Positions 54,996 through 64,000 of a stretch of DNA of 64,000 nucleotides are shown here, in pieces. The stretch's first letter is position 1, and every line of letters starts with the position of its first letter. The position numbers and the translations under genes are program-made. The notes under the pieces are model-generated. The model was not told where the DNA came from. It was given only the letters and a program-made list of their open reading frames with translations, and did not search any database. The DNA lies in contig JBBPZV010000013.1 in NCBI GenBank assembly GCA_038198775.1, positions 1 to 64,000 on the forward strand. The letters are read 5' to 3'. This DNA comes from JACCYJ01 sp038198775. GTDB lineage: Bacteria > Actinomycetota > Actinomycetes > Propionibacteriales > Nocardioidaceae.

Positions 54996-57322
54996 TCCGA
55001 CGGTTCTGGTCCGAGCAGGTCAGGATCACGTGCTGGGCGTTGCTGGCGACGCTCGGGGCCGCGGTCATGCTCGCTCCGTTGGTGGAGAAGCTGACGTACC
55101 TGTGGCACGGAGCCGTCGGAGGGCTGCTCATCGTGCTCGTAGGTGCGGTGCTGCGAGCCCGCCGCGCGCCCCGGGCGCTGACGATCCTCGCGCAGCTGGT
55201 CATCTTGGTGGAGCTGTGCCTGGTGGTCTACGCGCAGCGACAGCTCGCCTTCCACGTCCTCCCCACTCGCGGCGCCTTCGTCGCCCTCGCCCACCGCTTC
55301 GCCGAGTTCAAGGACCTCACGAATCGTTACGCGGCACCGGTGCCGGACAACCCGGACCTCACGATGGCGCTGGCCATCTTCGTGCTCGCCCTGGCCCTCG
55401 TGGTCGACGCGGTCGCCGTCACCTGGCGCCGGGTGCCGCTGACCGGCCTGCTGTTCCTCGGGATCTACATGGTCCCGGTTGCCCTGCTCGGTGGCGCGGT
55501 CAGCATGTTCGTCTTCATCCCGGCAGCCGCCGGTTTCGTGTTCTTGCTGGCGGCCGACGAACGCGAGCGCCTGACGCACTGGGGTCGTCAGATCAGCGCC
55601 GCCGGCTCGGTTTGGGAGGACCCGGCCGAGGAGGTGTACCAGGGGGGCATCCGCAGCACCGGGCGGCGCATCGGGCTGGGAGCTGTGGCCGCCGCCGTCG
55701 TGGTGCCGATCATCGTTCCGACGCTGTCGCCTCACTACTTCGGTCACAGCAGCACTGGCGGCGGTGCGGGCTCCGGCGACGGGCCGACCCGCGTCACCAA
55801 CCCGGTGCTCGACCTGAAGCGGAACCTGACCTCCCAGAGCGACGCGGTCATGATGACCTTCAGCACCGACCAGCCGGACCCGGGCTATTTCCGGCTGGCC
55901 TCGCTCGATGAGTTCACCGGGACCGTGTGGCAGCCCGGCACCCGCCCCAGCGCCGAGGCGGTGACCAGCACCGGCCCGTTGCCTCTGGTGCCCGGGTTGA
56001 CCTCAACCGTCCCCCGCTCGATCTATCACTACGACGTGCAGGTCACCGACTCCTTGCAGTCGACGTGGTTGCCGCTGGTCTACGCCCCGACGGTCATCAG
56101 CTCCGCTCAGCGCTGGAACGTCGACCAGGCCACATTGGACGCGATCGCCACCGCGGACGGGCAGACCACGTCGGGAGTTCGCTACTCGTTCACCTCGTCG
56201 GTGCCGCGGCCTACGGCCAGGCTGCTGCGCTCCGCCGGCCGCCTCCCGGCGGGTGTCGCGGCGCTCACCGCGCTTCCCAGCGGGCTGCCGCCGGTGATCG
56301 CCGAGCGCGCCCGCGAGGTCACGGCCGGCGCGACCAACGCCTTCGACCAGGCCGAAGCCCTCCAGTCATGGTTCCGCACGCGCGGTGGCTTCCGGTACTC
56401 GTTGCAGGCAGCTCCCGGCAACGGGCTCTCGACGATCGAGGCGTTCTTGACCACCGACCGCGTCGGCTACTGCGAGCAGTTCGCCAGCGCCATGGCTTTG
56501 ATGGCCCGGTCGCTCGGCATCCCCGCACGGGTGGTCGTCGGATTCCTCCACGCCGAACAGGTCGGCGGACGCTACGTCTACCGCGGCACCGATATGCATT
56601 CGTGGCCGGAGCTCTATTTCGCCGGCGTGGGCTGGGTGCGCTTCGAGCCCACTCCGGCAGTCCGTACCGGCAGCGCTCCGAGCTACGGTGCCGGCAGCCA
56701 GGTCGGAGGCTCACCGTCGAGCTCGCCCAGCCCCGACCGCAAGAACGCCGCCCTGGAGCAGCTGAACGGGGTCACGGCGTCGCCGGCACCGGGCGGTGCT
56801 GGCGGCGGCAGGTCGACACCTTGGACCGGTGGGCTGGGCCTCGCGGGAGGAGCCGGGCTGCTGCTCCTGCTCGCCGCCGCCCCCCGGCTGCTCCGAAGCC
56901 AGGTCAGCCGCCGCCGGTGGGGCCGGGCTCGTTCACGGGCCGCAACGGCCGAGGCCGCCTGGGCGGAGCTTCGCGACACGGTGCTCGACCTGCGCCTGCA
57001 GTGGGATGCCGGAGCGACCCCGCGCGGCATGGGTCGGCAGTTGCGTTCGCTGCTTCCGCCCAGCACCGACGTCGTCCGCGGCCTGAACCGCATCGTGCTC
57101 GCGGTGGAGCAGGCCCGCTACGCGCGCGGGGTCCGAGACGGCGAGGCGCTGGCGGAAGACGTCGCCACGCTCACCGCGGCGCTGGCCTCCACCCGCTCGG
57201 CTCGATCGCGCTGGGTCGCGCGCTGGATGCCGGCGTCGCTGCTGCACGCGCGCTGGGTGTCGCGGCACCCAACCACGAAGCGGCAGGCCGCAGCCGACGG
57301 GCTGGTGACGGTCGCAGAGTAG
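54992..57322 (+). CDS. TgpA-like membrane transglutaminase (DUF3488)
   Basis: A 776-residue protein: about six membrane helices (residues about 10-245), an extracytoplasmic region with the transglutaminase core, another helix (about 610-630) and a cytoplasmic C-terminal DUF4129-like region. The catalytic Cys is in GYCEQFASAMALMARSLGIP and the His in RGTDMHSWPELYFAG, followed by GWVRFEPTPA. The triad appears complete. Its physiological substrate is unknown. The GTG at 54992 follows GGGAGG. Convergent with the DUF3040 gene 20 bp away. Confidence 0.93.
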   Translation: MIRRFWSEQVRITCWALLATLGAAVMLAPLVEKLTYLWHGAVGGLLIVLVGAVLRARRAPRALTILAQLVILVELCLVVYAQRQLAFHVLPTRGAFVALAHRFAEFKDLTNRYAAPVPDNPDLTMALAIFVLALALVVDAVAVTWRRVPLTGLLFLGIYMVPVALLGGAVSMFVFIPAAAGFVFLLAADERERLTHWGRQISAAGSVWEDPAEEVYQGGIRSTGRRIGLGAVAAAVVVPIIVPTLSPHYFGHSSTGGGAGSGDGPTRVTNPVLDLKRNLTSQSDAVMMTFSTDQPDPGYFRLASLDEFTGTVWQPGTRPSAEAVTSTGPLPLVPGLTSTVPRSIYHYDVQVTDSLQSTWLPLVYAPTVISSAQRWNVDQATLDAIATADGQTTSGVRYSFTSSVPRPTARLLRSAGRLPAGVAALTALPSGLPPVIAERAREVTAGATNAFDQAEALQSWFRTRGGFRYSLQAAPGNGLSTIEAFLTTDRVGYCEQFASAMALMARSLGIPARVVVGFLHAEQVGGRYVYRGTDMHSWPELYFAGVGWVRFEPTPAVRTGSAPSYGAGSQVGGSPSSSPSPDRKNAALEQLNGVTASPAPGGAGGGRSTPWTGGLGLAGGAGLLLLLAAAPRLLRSQVSRRRWGRARSRAATAEAAWAELRDTVLDLRLQWDAGATPRGMGRQLRSLLPPSTDVVRGLNRIVLAVEQARYARGVRDGEALAEDVATLTAALASTRSARSRWVARWMPASLLHARWVSRHPTTKRQAAADGLVTVAE

Positions 57323-57342
57323 CCAGGAGGCAGCCAGGCGGG

Positions 57343-57735
57343 TCAGCCGTCGCCGTCGCGGCGACGGCGCCACCGCTCCTCCATGCGCTCCATGAACGAG
57401 GTGGAGGTGCGGCTCGGCGTCGACGTGCGGCGCGACGAGGCCGACTCGGCGGGTGTGCCGGTGCCGACGGACCGGCGCCACGACATGATGAACACGTACG
57501 CGGTACCCAACATGACCAGGAACCCGGAAACTGCCACGGCGGTCCTCGCAAAGACCGCACCCGCCATGAGCAGGGCCACTCCGGCGGCAAACCCGACGGC
57601 AGCCAGGAGGGCACGACGACGGCTGCGGGCCTGCAGCGTCGAGCCGCGCAGCGCGGACGCAAACTTCGGGTCCTCCGCCGCGAGCGCCTGCTCCATCTGC
57701 TGAAGCAGCCGCTGCTCTTCCTCCGACAGCGGCAA
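57343..57735 (-). CDS. DUF3040 family membrane protein
   Basis: A 130-residue actinobacterial protein. MPLSEEEQRLLQQMEQALAA with EDPKFASALRG is the DUF3040 signature at the N-terminus. Two membrane helices follow (about 42-60 and 64-84), then a Ser/Thr/Arg-rich tail. The start is a TTG at 57733-57735 with GGGAGGG 5 nt upstream. Often linked to division genes; function unknown. The 221 bp upstream, shared with the L,D-transpeptidase, should hold both promoters. Confidence 0.93.
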   Translation of the reverse strand: MPLSEEEQRLLQQMEQALAAEDPKFASALRGSTLQARSRRRALLAAVGFAAGVALLMAGAVFARTAVAVSGFLVMLGTAYVFIMSWRRSVGTGTPAESASSRRTSTPSRTSTSFMERMEERWRRRRDGDG

Positions 57736-57956
57736 CGTATCCCTCCCGGGCCGGACCTCAGGCAGGTCGAATGCCTCGGTTTGCTCAGTCTAGGCATGCC
57801 CCGAACATCAGGAAACCCGAGAAGCCAACTTCGCTCGGCAACCTGCTTGGGTCCCGGGCGCGTCCAAGGGACAACCCGCCGTAGCCGACCGGTCTGTTCT
57901 GGCGGGCACTACGATGAGCGCGCGTTGCGACAAGCGGCGGGCGCGGGAGGCGAACG

Positions 57957-58748
57957 GTGAACATGAGGCGAGCTGCGTCAGTGCTGCTGGCGATGATGGT
58001 CACGGCCCCGTTGGCGACCACCGCCACGGCGACCGCCGCGGCTCCCTCCGCGGCCGGACCGGGTGCGGTGTCGGCGCACGGGCACGGCAAGGGTGCGCCG
58101 TTCCACCCGCGGCAACGCTTCGCGCGGGAGTTCACCCGCCGTGGCGACAGCGACGCGTCGCCCTACTCCATCGAACATGTCCATGAGCTGCAGTACCGGT
58201 TGCGCTGGGCGGGGGTCTATCACGGGCCGGTGTCCGGGACGTTCGGCAAACGAACCCAGGGTGCGGTGAAGCGCTACCAGAGGCAGCAGCACCTGCCGGT
58301 GACCGGCACCGCCAACGTCCGGACCTGGAAGCAGCTGATCCCGCAGACGGTGAGGGGTCGAGCGGCGATCCCGGACCGCTGCAAGCGCAACCACGGGTGG
58401 CACGCCTGCTACGACCGGGCCCGCCACCAGGTCACGCTCTGGCATCGCGGCACGTTGCGGAACTCGTGGCTGGTGCGAGGCGGCGACTACTCCTACCAGA
58501 CCCGGACCGGGCATTTCCGGGTCTACCTGCGAGACCGCGACCACATCAGCGGGCTCTACGGCAGCCCGATGCCGTACTCACAGTTCTTCTCCGGCGGGCA
58601 GGCGCTGCACGGCTCGGGGTACATGATCGACCCGTTCGTCGACCACAGCCACGGCTGCGTGAACATGTACATCGAGGACGCCCACCAGCTCTGGAAGCTG
58701 ACGGCGAAGAAGCGGCTGGAGGTCGTCGTCTACGGCGCCTGGGACTGA
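57957..58748 (+). CDS. Secreted L,D-transpeptidase with peptidoglycan-binding domain
   Basis: A 263-residue exported protein. Signal peptide (about 1-28, AASVLLAMMVTAPLATTATA), a short His/Gly linker, PG_binding_1 domain (SIEHVHELQYRLRWAGVYHG to TFGKRTQGAVKRYQRQQHLP), then a YkuD domain with the catalytic motif SHGCVNMYIEDA and an upstream His in QALHGSGY. The motif HGCVNM has the conserved Cys. Likely forms 3-3 cross-links or anchors. Two extra Cys (RCKRNHGWHACYD) before the catalytic domain may form a disulfide. The GTG at 57957 follows GGGAGG; ATG at 57963 is an alternative. Confidence 0.93.
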   Translation: MNMRRAASVLLAMMVTAPLATTATATAAAPSAAGPGAVSAHGHGKGAPFHPRQRFAREFTRRGDSDASPYSIEHVHELQYRLRWAGVYHGPVSGTFGKRTQGAVKRYQRQQHLPVTGTANVRTWKQLIPQTVRGRAAIPDRCKRNHGWHACYDRARHQVTLWHRGTLRNSWLVRGGDYSYQTRTGHFRVYLRDRDHISGLYGSPMPYSQFFSGGQALHGSGYMIDPFVDHSHGCVNMYIEDAHQLWKLTAKKRLEVVVYGAWD

Positions 58749-58823
58749 CCCGCGTCCCGCGCCCCGGCGCAACCTCCCGACACCACAGTGGCCAACGCCA
58801 CCGAAACGTCGGGAGATCGCAGG

Positions 58824-60011
58824 TCAAGGAGGCTGGGCCGAGAGCAGGCTGGCGGGGCGCACGGCGGTGCTGCCGAAGCGGAGCAGCGCGGTGTCGACGG
58901 CTCGCTCGGCCTCCGACCACCCCTGGGCGCGGGCGCCCAGCACCAGCTGCCGGTGCGCGGACCCCACCGGTCGGAGGCCCTCGACCCGGACACCGACCAA
59001 CCGGATGCGCGCCCGCTTCAGGCCCAGCCGATCGAACAGGTCGACCGCGGTGGCGTGGATCTCGACGCCGAGATCGGTGGGGTCCGGCAGCGTCCGGGCC
59101 CGGGTGATCGTGGTGAAGTCGGCGAAGCGGACCTTCAACGTCACCGTCCGACCCACCACTCCGGCGGCGCGCGCCCGCCCGGCGACCTTGGTCGAGAGCC
59201 GCAGCAGCTCCCTCCGCACGACGTCGGGGTCGTCGGTGTCGCGGCCGAAGGTCTCGTCGGAGCCGATGCTGCGGTCGGGTTCGTCCGGACCCCGCCGAGG
59301 CGTCACCGTGCGGTGTCCACCGCCCCAGGCCAACTCGTGCAGCTGGGTGCCGAGCGCCGGCCCTAGCGCCCGGCACAGCAGGGGTGCCGGGGTGTGGGCC
59401 AGGTCGCCGACCGTGTACAGGCCGAGTCGGTGCAGCGCCGCCGCGGTCTTCTCCCCAACCCCCCACAGCTGGGCCAGGTCGAGCGGGTGCAAGAAGCCGA
59501 CCGCCTCGTCGGGTGGGACCATCACCGTCCCGTCGGGCTTGGCCCGCCGGGAGGCCAGCTTGGCGAGGTGAGTGGTGGCGGCGATCCCGACCGAGCAGGT
59601 GATCCCCTGTTCGTCGGCGATCCGCGCCCGCAGACTCTCGGCGATCCGGTGCGGCGGTCCCAGCCGCCGGCGGGCACCGGAGACGTCGAGGAACGCCTCG
59701 TCGAGCGACATCACCTCGACCCGCTCGGTGACCTCCCGGAACGTCTCCATCACCGCCGCGGACACCGCGGCGAACCGGGAGAAGTCCGGGGGCACGACGG
59801 TGGCCGAAGGACACAGCCGGCGGGCCCGCGTCATCGGCATCGCCGAGTGCACGCCGTACTCGCGGGCTGGGTAGCTGGCCGACAGCACCACCCCGCGCCG
59901 CCCTCCTCCGACGATGACCGGCCTGCCCCGCAGCTCGGGCCGGTCCCGGATCGCCACCGAGGCGTAGAACGCGTCCATGTCGACGTGCAGGATCGTGGCC
60001 TCGCCGCTCAT
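58824..60011 (-). CDS. dinB: Y-family DNA polymerase IV
   Basis: Translesion polymerase, 395 residues. Catalytic acidic residues are in ILHVDMDAFYASVAIRD and VEVMSLDEAFLDVSGA, both intact. YPAREYGVHSAMPMTRARRL, the CSVGIAATTHLAKLASRRAK segment and the little-finger domain (VTLKVRFADFTTITRARTL) are present. It ends without an obvious beta-clamp motif (QLVLGA could be a weak one). ATGA overlap with the dnaE2 stop. Since the active site is intact, this is a true polymerase and not an ImuB-type non-catalytic partner. Confidence 0.95.
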   Translation of the reverse strand: MSGEATILHVDMDAFYASVAIRDRPELRGRPVIVGGGRRGVVLSASYPAREYGVHSAMPMTRARRLCPSATVVPPDFSRFAAVSAAVMETFREVTERVEVMSLDEAFLDVSGARRRLGPPHRIAESLRARIADEQGITCSVGIAATTHLAKLASRRAKPDGTVMVPPDEAVGFLHPLDLAQLWGVGEKTAAALHRLGLYTVGDLAHTPAPLLCRALGPALGTQLHELAWGGGHRTVTPRRGPDEPDRSIGSDETFGRDTDDPDVVRRELLRLSTKVAGRARAAGVVGRTVTLKVRFADFTTITRARTLPDPTDLGVEIHATAVDLFDRLGLKRARIRLVGVRVEGLRPVGSAHRQLVLGARAQGWSEAERAVDTALLRFGSTAVRPASLLSAQPP

Positions 60012-63000
60012 CCTCCAGAGCTCCCCTGGCTGCTGTGCCACAGCTTGCGGGGCGCACTCTTGACGTCCTCGCCCGCCGGCCTGACGTCGGCGTACGGCGA
60101 CTGCTTGAACCCGCTGGCGTGGACCAGCACCCGGCGCCGACCCATGCCTGCGGCGGAGAGCTCCTGGTCGGCCACGTCGGCGGAGAAGTCAGGCCGCGCA
60201 ACCACCGGCCGACTGGCCCGGCTCTCCGCCGCTCCGTGCAGCGCCTGCTCGCCGACCCCGAAGCCCTCCGGCACCCGCTCCAGGTGCTCGTGCACGGCGC
60301 CCAGGCCGGAGGACCGCCACAGCTCGTGCAGCACCGGCAGCTCCCAGCACCCGGTGGCCCGCAGCGACACCCCCCGGGGTCCGGTGCGCCGCAGCACCCC
60401 GCGCACCAGCAGCAGCCCGGAGTGGAAGACGGTCGCGGCGTACGGGCCCTGCGCGTCCTCGAAGAAGGTGGCGTCGACCGGGCCGGTGCCGTCGTCGAGG
60501 GTCAAGAACACCACCCGGCGACCGGATCGCACCGGCGGGGTCTGAGTGGCGACCTTCACCCCGGCGACAAGCAGGGTGCTGGCGCTGCGGCGCTGCAACA
60601 GCTGGGCCGACCGGGTGACCCCCAACTGGTCAAGCAACGAGACGTAGAAGTCGACGACGTGGCGGCTGACGTCGAGCCCGAGGATGTCGAGCTCGGCGCG
60701 GACCCGTTCGGCGCCGGTCATCTCCGGCAGCCCGGACGGTTCGGTGTCGCCCGGCGAGTCGGCGAGGTCGAGCGCGAGCTGCACCGGCTGCGCCCGGACC
60801 GGGGCCGCGGTCCGGGACTGGGCGGCGGCCAGGTCGCGAACGTCCTCCGAGGCGGCAGCAGCCGGCCGGCGGCGCGGCGTGGCGGCGCGCAGCGCCCGGT
60901 CGGTGGCCCGGCTCCACCGGTCCAGCTCGAGCACCTGCAGCAGCAGGTCGCGGCGGGTGACCCGGCCACGGCGGCGGACCGGGACGCCGGAGCCGATGCC
61001 GTAGATGGTGTCGAATCCGCCGGCCAGCACCAGGCGCTCGACGACCGGCCGGGACACCCGGGCCCGGTGCCAGAAGTCGGTCATCGCGTGGTAGGGCCGC
61101 CCCGCCGCGATCCGGGCCACCTCGGCCGCGCTGATGCCCTTGACGTCGGACAGCGAGAGCCGGATCCCGTACGTCCGCGCGTCGAGCAGTCCGGCGGGCG
61201 GCTCCGCCCGCGGTGCCTGGTCGAGCACCCGGGGCGGCGGTTCGTCGAAGCACCCGACCCGCTCCACCCGGTAGGTCGCGTCGGAGGCGTTGACGTCGAG
61301 GGGGAGCACCGCGATCCCAAGCTGGCGGGCGTCGGCGAGAATCAGCCGCTTGGGGTACATGCCGGGGTCGTGGGTGAGGACTCCGGCCAGGAACGCGGCG
61401 GGATGGTGCGCCTTGAGCCAGGCGGACTGGTAGGTCGGCAGCGCGAACGCGGCCGCGTGCGCCTTGCAGAAGCCGAACGACGCGAACGCCTCCAGCACCT
61501 CCCACACCCGGTCCACCACCGGCTCCGGGTAGCCGCGCCCCAGCGCCCGCGGATAGAACCAGACCCTGGCCTCGACCTTGCCCTCGTGGTCGCCGAGCGC
61601 CCGGCGGACCTCGTCGGCCTCGGCGAGCGTGCAGCCGCTGAACGTGGCGATGATCTCGAGGACCTGCTCGTGGAACACCACCACACCGCTGGTCTGGCGC
61701 AGCGTGTACTCCAGGTCGGGGTGGAGGTACTCCGGCTCCGTCCACCCCTGGCGCGCGGACAGGAACGGGGTCACCATGTCGCTCTTGACCGGTCCGGGAC
61801 GAAACAGCGAGATGTCGGTGATGATGTCGTCGAAGGTCTCGGGACCGAACTTGCCGACCAGCTCGCGCTGCCCCGGTGACTCGATCTGGAAGCACCCGAG
61901 GGTCTTGGCGTGCCCGATCAGCGCGTACGTCTCGGGGTCGTCGAGCGGCACCTGGACCTGGTCGTCGAGCTCGACGGCGACCCCCTCCAGGCGGGAGATC
62001 TCGGCGACGGCGTGGGCCATCGCCGACTGCATCCGGATGCCGAGCACGTCGAGCTTGAGCAGGCCCAGGTCCTCGACGTCGTCCTTGTCGAACTGGCTCA
62101 TCGGGAAGCCGGCGAAGCTGGCCTCGACCGGGGTGCGGTCGAGCAGGGTCGCGTCGGACAGCAGCACCCCGCAGGGGTGCAGGGCGACGTGGCGGGGCAG
62201 CCCGTCGAGCCGTTCGACGAGCTCGAACAGCACGCCGAGTCGTTGCTCGCCGAGCCCGGAGGCGCGCAGCTCCGGCAGCTCGCGCAGCGCGTTGCGGGCG
62301 TCCCGGGCCCGGATGTGCGGAAACGCCTTGGCGATCGTGTCGATCTCCCCCAGCGGCATCCCGAGCGCGGCGCCGACGTCGCGGATGGCGTGCCGGACCC
62401 GATAGGTGTCCATCATCGCCACGCACGCGCACCGCTCGCCGCCGTAGCGGTCGAGGATCCGCTCGTACACCTCGCTCCGGCGGGCGGACTCGACGTCGAT
62501 GTCGATGTCGGGCAGCGCCTGCCGCAGCGGGGAGAGGAACCGCTCCATCACCAGGTCGTGCCGGATCGGGTCCACGCCGGAGATCCCGAGCAGGTAGTTG
62601 ACCAGGCTGCCGGCGCCGGACCCCCTGGCGGCGACGCGGACCCCCATGTCGCGGATCAGGTCGCACACGTCGGCGACGGTGAGGAAGTACGGGGCGAATC
62701 CCAGCCCGGTGATGATGCCCAGCTCGTGCTCGAGCCGCTCCTGGACCCGCTCGCCTCCGGCCCCGCCGTAGCGGCGGGTGAGGCCGGCGTCGCAGCGTTG
62801 CCGGAGGACCCCGTCGGCGTCGGTGCCGCCGGCCAGCTCCGGGAGGTGGACCTCCCCCAGCCCCAGGTCGGCGCTGGGGTCGATCGCGAGCCGCTCGGCG
62901 ACGGTACGGCTGCGCGCCAGCAGCCGGGTTGGGTCGCGTCCGGCCTGGCCGGCGTAGTGGGCGATCTCCGCGGCCACGTCGGCCATCGCCTTGCCGGGCT

Positions 63001-63817
63001 TGAGGTGGCCCTCGGCGTTGCCGCGGTCGAGGTGGCGGGCGTCCAGCGGCACCAGCCGGCGCACCGCATCGAGCACGTCGACGGTCGGGGCGTCCTCCGG
63101 CCCCGCGTGCCGGACGGCGTTGGTGAGCACCACCTCCAGGCCGTTGCGCTGCGCCAGCACGGCCATCCGGGCGGCATGGACGCTGCTGCCCGGCCCGGTG
63201 CCGGGAAGCCGGTGGGAGACCAGCTCGACCAGCAGGTCGGAGGGTTCCAGCGCGTCCCGCCAGTGCCGCAGCACCGCGGCGGCGACGTCGGGGCGGTGGG
63301 CGGTGGCCGCCCGGCCGAGCTCGGAGCCGGGCCCGAGCAGGACCACGGCGTCGCGCCCGGCGAGGTGCTCGGCGATCAGGTCGCGGGTGGTGACCGGAAC
63401 ACCCCGCTCGCCACGCAGGTGGGTGGCGGACACCAGCCGGCACAGCGCCGCCCACCCGGCCCGACCGCCGGCGAGGACCGTGACCCGCGGCAGCCGATGG
63501 TCGCGGGTCACCCCACCACGCGCCGGGGTGGCCCGGCGACCGACGCCTTCGGGCGGGCGGCCGGTGAACGCCGGGGTGGGTGGCACCAGCCCGGACGGCT
63601 CCACCGCCAGGTCGACGCCGAGGAGCGGGCGGATCCCGGCCCGCAGGCACGCCTTGGCGAACCTCACCGCGCCGTAGAGCCCGTCCCGGTCGGTCAGCGC
63701 CAGCGTGTCCATGCCGTGCTCGGCCGCCCGCTCGACGAGCACGTGCGGGTGGGAGGCGCCGTAGTGCAACGAGTAGCCGGAGGCCACGTGCAGGTGGACG
63801 AACGGATCGTCGGGCAT
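60008..63817 (-). CDS. dnaE2: Error-prone DNA polymerase, DnaE2 type
   Basis: Second C-family polymerase, 1269 residues (larger than the typical 1050-1100). PHP domain FVHLHVASGYSLHYGASHPH, palm motif PDIDIDVESARRSEVYERIL, DTYRVRHAIRDVGAALG, LGCFQIESPGQRELVGKFGP, and the DnaE2-characteristic ASFGFCKAHAAAFALPTYQS are present. An extended C-terminal part (beyond residue about 1020) has the OB region (TLLVAGVKVATQTPP) and a His/Ser-rich end. The ATG at 63815-63817 is preferred. Two bp after the HEPN protein stop and ATGA overlap with dinB: one operon. Inferred role: induced mutagenesis and damage tolerance. Confidence 0.95.
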   Translation of the reverse strand: MPDDPFVHLHVASGYSLHYGASHPHVLVERAAEHGMDTLALTDRDGLYGAVRFAKACLRAGIRPLLGVDLAVEPSGLVPPTPAFTGRPPEGVGRRATPARGGVTRDHRLPRVTVLAGGRAGWAALCRLVSATHLRGERGVPVTTRDLIAEHLAGRDAVVLLGPGSELGRAATAHRPDVAAAVLRHWRDALEPSDLLVELVSHRLPGTGPGSSVHAARMAVLAQRNGLEVVLTNAVRHAGPEDAPTVDVLDAVRRLVPLDARHLDRGNAEGHLKPGKAMADVAAEIAHYAGQAGRDPTRLLARSRTVAERLAIDPSADLGLGEVHLPELAGGTDADGVLRQRCDAGLTRRYGGAGGERVQERLEHELGIITGLGFAPYFLTVADVCDLIRDMGVRVAARGSGAGSLVNYLLGISGVDPIRHDLVMERFLSPLRQALPDIDIDVESARRSEVYERILDRYGGERCACVAMMDTYRVRHAIRDVGAALGMPLGEIDTIAKAFPHIRARDARNALRELPELRASGLGEQRLGVLFELVERLDGLPRHVALHPCGVLLSDATLLDRTPVEASFAGFPMSQFDKDDVEDLGLLKLDVLGIRMQSAMAHAVAEISRLEGVAVELDDQVQVPLDDPETYALIGHAKTLGCFQIESPGQRELVGKFGPETFDDIITDISLFRPGPVKSDMVTPFLSARQGWTEPEYLHPDLEYTLRQTSGVVVFHEQVLEIIATFSGCTLAEADEVRRALGDHEGKVEARVWFYPRALGRGYPEPVVDRVWEVLEAFASFGFCKAHAAAFALPTYQSAWLKAHHPAAFLAGVLTHDPGMYPKRLILADARQLGIAVLPLDVNASDATYRVERVGCFDEPPPRVLDQAPRAEPPAGLLDARTYGIRLSLSDVKGISAAEVARIAAGRPYHAMTDFWHRARVSRPVVERLVLAGGFDTIYGIGSGVPVRRRGRVTRRDLLLQVLELDRWSRATDRALRAATPRRRPAAAASEDVRDLAAAQSRTAAPVRAQPVQLALDLADSPGDTEPSGLPEMTGAERVRAELDILGLDVSRHVVDFYVSLLDQLGVTRSAQLLQRRSASTLLVAGVKVATQTPPVRSGRRVVFLTLDDGTGPVDATFFEDAQGPYAATVFHSGLLLVRGVLRRTGPRGVSLRATGCWELPVLHELWRSSGLGAVHEHLERVPEGFGVGEQALHGAAESRASRPVVARPDFSADVADQELSAAGMGRRRVLVHASGFKQSPYADVRPAGEDVKSAPRKLWHSSQGSSGG

Positions 63818-63819
63818 CG

Positions 63820-64000
63820 CTACCCCGCCCGGTGCGCCGGTGCGTCCGCGGCCAGGGCCAGCTGCCGGGACAGGCCCAGGCACCGCTCGACCAGCTCGAC
63901 GAACAAGGTGGAGTCCCGTACCAGGTCGTCGGCCTCCCGGGTGGTCACCGAACGGGCTCGTCCGGCCTCCGCCGCTGCCCGCTTGGCGGCCCCGGCGGCG
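63820..64000 (-). CDS. SAV_6107-type HEPN protein, C-terminal fragment (cut by window edge)
   Basis: The last about 60 residues of a gene running off the right edge. It reads RARSVTTREADDLVRDSTLF followed by VELVERCLGL, helical and charged, which resembles the C-terminus of the small actinobacterial SAV_6107-type HEPN family often beside dnaE2/dinB. Its TAG stop (63820-63822) lies 2 bp before the dnaE2 start, so it heads the same operon. Catalytic residues, if any, are outside the window. The match is from memory of the family. Confidence 0.6.
   Translation of the reverse strand, partial: AAGAAKRAAAEAGRARSVTTREADDLVRDSTLFVELVERCLGLSRQLALAADAPAHRAG

Noticed and set aside
57346..57368. 8-bp inverted repeat at the 3' end of the DUF3040 gene, facing the transglutaminase gene.
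   Set aside because: It lies in coding sequence with repeated GCCGTC-like codons, and such repeats are expected at this GC content. It might help terminate the + transcript but cannot be separated from coding.
58774..58815. 8-bp inverted repeat (CTCCCGAC with GTCGGGAG) between the L,D-transpeptidase and dinB.
   Set aside because: The loop is about 26 nt and the stem is short, so it is weak as a terminator, although the convergent position is suitable.

Overview
The window is chromosomal DNA from a high-GC actinobacterium (Actinomycetota). The evidence is a complete actinobacterial mraZ-to-divIVA division and cell-wall cluster with sepF, yggT and divIVA but no ftsA, a meso-DAP-type murE, an ileS T-box leader of the actinobacterial type, trpCBA next to lgt and the small HGxxPAAW-type membrane protein, a DUF3040 protein, and a dnaE2/dinB pair. 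I cannot place genus or family from sequence alone. Almost all of it is core, vertically inherited content. I see no insertion sequence, prophage, CRISPR array or defence island.

Layout. 1-1.7 kb: start of polA (running off the left edge, with a suspicious poly-G/C end) and a GNAT acetyltransferase. 1.8-8.1 kb: a DUF554 membrane protein and a LIV-type amino-acid ABC importer (two permeases and two ATPases on +, with the binding lipoprotein convergent on -). 8.3 kb: an unusual short tRNA with anticodon CAA. 8.4-19.9 kb, all on -: a small membrane protein, priA, a heterodimeric ABC exporter, a TIGR02234 membrane protein, the HGxxPAAW protein, trpC-trpB-trpA, lgt, a VIT/CCC1 protein and pyk. 20-28.6 kb: ybaK (+), then on -: a TraR/DksA zinc-finger protein, lspA, an RluD-type pseudouridine synthase, dnaE1, a DUF2567-like and a DUF3352 protein. 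28.6-33.8 kb on +: T-box, ileS, a frameshifted amino-acid permease and a VOC protein. 33.8-52.5 kb on -: the division/cell-wall cluster from mraZ to divIVA. 52.6-57.3 kb on +: moxR, DUF58 and a TgpA-like transglutaminase. 57.3-64 kb: DUF3040, a secreted L,D-transpeptidase, and the HEPN protein-dnaE2-dinB operon.

How the genes work together. The mraZ-led operon makes the lipid-linked peptidoglycan precursor (murE, murF, mraY, murD, murG, murC) and the septal machine (ftsL, ftsI, ftsW, ftsQ, ftsZ, sepF, divIVA). Stop and start codons overlap almost throughout. The mraZ promoter carries three GTGG repeats at an exact 10-bp period, a typical MraZ autoregulatory operator. ftsZ has its own leader and a candidate promoter. 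lgt and lspA supply lipoprotein maturation. ileS is controlled by an apparent translational T-box. The dnaE2-dinB pair looks like a translesion-synthesis module.

The most unusual points are a PriA with a shortened first active-site loop and no Trp-substrate tryptophan, a PgeF-like protein lacking one metal-ligand histidine, a class I tRNA with a leucine anticodon, a permease with a fused exported domain, a single-base frameshift in an APC permease, and three consecutive hairpins between rluD and dnaE1. None amounts to a clearly new multi-gene system.
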